Below the pieces are notes generated by a model. It searched no databases. It saw only the letters and a list, made by a program, of their open reading frames with translations, and had not been told where the DNA came from. Positions 62,051-64,000 of a DNA stretch of 64,000 bases are shown in pieces (within the stretch, counting starts at the first letter, position 1; the number at the start of each line of letters is the position of its first letter). A program made the translations under genes and the position numbers. This stretch comes from JANQOH01 sp965214495 (lineage in GTDB: Bacteria; Pseudomonadota; Alphaproteobacteria; UBA7887), in NCBI GenBank assembly GCA_965214495.1, contig OZ243958.1, positions 496,001-560,000 of the forward strand, given 5' to 3'.

Positions 62051-63322
62051 CTAACTTCGGAACTCCTCCGGCAGAAACCACAGGGCGTCCTGTTCGGCCG
62101 CCACGTTGTGGCAATCCGCGCAAAACTGCACACGGGCCGCGCCCGGGCCGTTGGTCGTGCCGGAAACGCTGCCGTCGGGCATCACCATCTGGTATTGCCA
62201 ATCGAGCGTGTCGGCGTCGAAGCCGGCCTCCATCCTGGTCATCAGGAACATCGGTCCGATCACCACCCGGCCCTTGCCGTTCACGGAGAAGCTGTCTTTG
62301 ACGAGCACAGTCCCGACCGGCATGGGGCCGGCGGCTTCGTACGACGAATAGGCCGCACCGGTTTCGTTGTAGTAGTTGTTGACATAGCGGCCCCCGTGGG
62401 TCGCCGACTCGTAGGGCAGGGAAGCAGCGTTGGACCAACCGTCATACTGTCGCGCCGCCGGGATGCCGGAGCGTTTGTAGGCAGCGACGAGATGGGGTCT
62501 GACGCAATCGTAGGCCTCCCGGGCTTCGGCACTGGTCAATGCGGCACCGTCTGCCGCGCACGGGTTGTCGGCAGCGCACGGATTACACGGAGCGCATGGA
62601 CGACACACCTGCACTGCGCACGGATTGCAGGCTATGCGCGGGACCGTGCATTCGGTCACCGCGCTTACCGCACACGGATTGCACCCCCCGGCAGCACATG
62701 GATTGCCGTCTGCCGCGCACGGGTTGCACGCTGCGGGAGCGCAGGGATTGCCGGCCGCCGCACACGGGTTGCACGCTGCGGGAGCACAGGGATTGCCGTC
62801 TGCCGCGCACGGGTTGCACGCTGCGGGAGCGCACGGGTTGCCGGCTACCGCGCACGGGTTGCACGCTGTGGGAGCACATGGATTGCCGGCTGCCGCGCAC
62901 GGGTTGCACGCTGCGGGAGCGCAGGGATTGCCGTCTGCCGCACACGGGTTGCATGCTGCGGGAGCACAGGGATTGCCGTCTGCCGCGCACGGGCTGCATG
63001 CTGCGGGAGCGCAGGGATTGCCGTCTGCCGCGCACGGGTTGCATGCTGCGGGAGCACACGGGTTGCCGTCTGCCGCGCACGGGTTGCACGCTGCGGGAGC
63101 GCAGGGATTGCCGTCTGCCGCGCACGGGTTGCACGCTGCGGGAGCGCAGGGATTGCCGTCTGCCGCGCACGGGTTGGACACCGCGGCGGCACAGGGGTTG
63201 CCGTCCGCTGCGCAAGGGTTGCACGTCGTGGCCTGGACGGCGCCGCCGACAGCCAGTCCGACCCCGATCATCAGCGGCACCATCGTGGTACCAAGCAGTC
63301 GTGCTCTGGTCGTAAGCTTCAT
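62051..63322 (-). CDS. Cys-rich repeat protein with C-terminal cytochrome P460-like domain
   Basis: A 423-residue exported protein. Signal peptide (MKLTTRARLLGTTMVPLMIG, cleavage near VQA-TT), then twelve tandem 15-residue units, consensus CNPCAADGNPCAPAA (residues 34-213), with variants CSPC, AAAG, AVAG and SNPC. A looser Cys region follows (CNPCAVQVC, RPCAPCNPC) to about 260. The rest is a P460-like domain: VGTVLVKDSFSVNGKGRVVI, GPMFLMTRMEAGFDADTLDW, and haem motif CADCH at 401-405 near the C-terminus. About 45 Cys precede the haem domain. ATG 63322 follows AGAGGA; ATG 63340 is possible. P460 proteins bind c-type haem in the periplasm and some oxidise hydroxylamine or bind NO. The repeat could bind metal (inference). 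Confidence 0.85.
   Translation of the reverse strand: MKLTTRARLLGTTMVPLMIGVGLAVGGAVQATTCNPCAADGNPCAAAVSNPCAADGNPCAPAACNPCAADGNPCAPAACNPCAADGNPCAPAACNPCAADGNPCAPAACSPCAADGNPCAPAACNPCAADGNPCAPAACNPCAAAGNPCAPTACNPCAVAGNPCAPAACNPCAADGNPCAPAACNPCAAAGNPCAPAACNPCAADGNPCAAGGCNPCAVSAVTECTVPRIACNPCAVQVCRPCAPCNPCAADNPCAADGAALTSAEAREAYDCVRPHLVAAYKRSGIPAARQYDGWSNAASLPYESATHGGRYVNNYYNETGAAYSSYEAAGPMPVGTVLVKDSFSVNGKGRVVIGPMFLMTRMEAGFDADTLDWQYQMVMPDGSVSGTTNGPGAARVQFCADCHNVAAEQDALWFLPEEFRS
62684..63223 (-). repeat. Twelve 45-bp coding tandem repeats
   Basis: Each 45-bp unit encodes one 15-residue Cys-rich unit of the P460-domain protein. Units 3-5, 7 and 10 encode identical protein and the DNA is nearly identical, so the array can expand or contract without a frameshift. 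Not a CRISPR: no spacers. Confidence 0.9.
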
Positions 63323-63405
63323 CGGAACCATCCTCTTCATGGATCACCCGGATGCGAGCATTGGACCATAACGCAGGGACTGCCCTCGGGGCCGCCCGAT
63401 CGACC

Positions 63406-63421
63406 TGTTTCACGTGAACGT
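63406..63421. promoter_or_regulatory. parS-like sequence
   Basis: TGTTTCACGTGAACGT matches the widely conserved ParB site TGTTTCACGTGAAACA at the first 13 of 16 positions, with a perfect TTCACGTGAA core. It lies in the spacer between the P460 gene and gabD. The right arm is imperfect and no parAB genes are in the window. Confidence 0.35.
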
Positions 63422-63461
63422 GACGGGCCGTCGGAGAAGGGCCGGCAGCCGCGGCCCGCGC

Positions 63462-63489
63462 TTGCCGGTGCCAGTCGCCCCGATATACT
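63462..63489 (+). promoter_or_regulatory. Putative gabD promoter
   Basis: TTGCCG (63462-63467), 16-bp spacer, TATACT (63484-63489); leader of about 48 nt to ATG 63544. Confidence 0.5.
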
Positions 63490-63543
63490 CGCGCCCGTTC
63501 GGCTCGTCGGTGCGACGCGGCGTTCGCTCTTCAGGAGGAAGCG

Positions 63544-64000
63544 ATGCAGCTCAGGAACCAGGGACTGTTCCATACCAAATGCTATATCGACGGTGACTGG
63601 GTCGACGCCGATTCCGGCGAGACCATCGAGGTCACGAACCCCGCGACCGGCGAGGTCCTCGGAACCGTGCCGAAGATGGGCGCCGCCGAGGCTCGCCGCG
63701 CCGTCGAAGCGGCGAATGCCGCGTGGTCCGGGTGGCGCGCGCTGACCGGCAAGCAGCGTGGCGCGATATTGCGCGACTGGTATGACCTGATGCTCGAAAA
63801 CGTCGACGATCTCGGGCTGATGATGACCCTCGAACAGGGCAAGCCGCTGGCCGAAGCCAAGGGCGAAATCCACTACGCCTCATGGTTCGTCGAGTGGTTC
63901 GCCGAAGAAGCGAAGCGCGCCTACGGCGAGGTCGTTCCGGCGACGGTCGACGACCGTCGGATCGTCGTCACCAGGGAGCCGGTCGGCGTCGCCGCCGCGA
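63544..64000 (+). CDS. gabD: NAD(P)-dependent succinate-semialdehyde dehydrogenase, N-terminal part (runs off the window)
   Basis: The first 152 residues of an aldehyde dehydrogenase, still open at the window end. It reads CYIDGDWVDADSGETIEVTN, PATGEVLGTVPKMGAAEARR, then DLGLMMTLEQGKPLAEAKGE and YASWFVEWFAEEAKRAYGEV, a block strongly typical of GabD (succinate-semialdehyde or glutarate-semialdehyde dehydrogenase). AGGAGGAAGCG gives a strong ribosome-binding site before ATG 63544. The catalytic Cys and Glu lie beyond the window. Confidence 0.85.
   Translation, partial: MQLRNQGLFHTKCYIDGDWVDADSGETIEVTNPATGEVLGTVPKMGAAEARRAVEAANAAWSGWRALTGKQRGAILRDWYDLMLENVDDLGLMMTLEQGKPLAEAKGEIHYASWFVEWFAEEAKRAYGEVVPATVDDRRIVVTREPVGVAAA

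Noticed and set aside
62684..63223. Regular repeats resembling a CRISPR array
   Set aside because: The 45-bp units are directly joined coding repeats in frame with a signal peptide and a P460-like domain; there are no unique spacers.

Overview
The window is high-GC DNA (roughly two-thirds G+C by eye) with a gene repertoire typical of a Gram-negative alphaproteobacterium. It carries a three-subunit PntAA/PntAB/PntB transhydrogenase, a lipid A acyltransferase, a dnaK promoter of the alphaproteobacterial sigma-32 form (CTTG-N18-CCCATAT), a liv-type ABC transporter, and aromatic-ring and quinoprotein alcohol oxidation genes. The class assignment is inference from gene content; no rRNA is present to confirm it.

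Layout. 1-4493: end of an M23 peptidase gene, lauroyl acyltransferase and a korAB 2-oxoacid:ferredoxin oxidoreductase. 4509-9511: an accessory patch with an IS110 remnant, a lipidated subtilisin autotransporter coupled to a small lipoprotein, an IS630 remnant and an intact IS630 transposase. The autotransporter promoter holds a C11 tract between its -35 and -10 boxes. 9512-16000: enoyl-CoA hydratase, livFGMH, a cytochrome c and a PQQ alcohol dehydrogenase with the Asp-Tyr-Asp lanthanide signature. 16163-20909: NERD-domain membrane protein, secreted protein, ferritin-like di-iron protein, SRPBCC protein, extradiol dioxygenase, small membrane protein. 21054-25978: hrcA-grpE, then dnaK-dnaJ. 26085-31001: fumarylacetoacetase-family hydrolase, HpaB-like monooxygenase, MFS transporter, DyP peroxidase.

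31165-38480 is a decayed accessory region. Two frameshifted copies of one IS4-family element lie in opposite orientation around a frameshifted outer-membrane protein, a degenerate gene remnant fused to a second partial copy of the DyP gene start, and a TonB-C-like protein. A complete IS630 element with its TA target duplication and an AT-rich orphan gene follow. 38723-40340 is a hipBA toxin-antitoxin operon, then a CAT-anticodon tRNA.

40841-55016 is mostly housekeeping: pdxY, pntB-pntAB-pntAA, MATE exporter, glcF, a yfgM-bamB-der operon, a Tat-exported isochorismatase-fold protein, hemC-hemD and metY. Two copies of a MITE-like intergenic repeat lie here; one supplies the stop codon of the next gene. 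55521-61853 is a type III-like restriction-modification pair with an unusually long Mod subunit whose predicted transcript is leaderless.

62051-63322 is the most unusual gene. It encodes a signal peptide, twelve tandem 15-residue Cys-rich repeats (CNPCAADGNPCAPAA) and a C-terminal cytochrome P460-like domain with one CxxCH. The window ends inside gabD.
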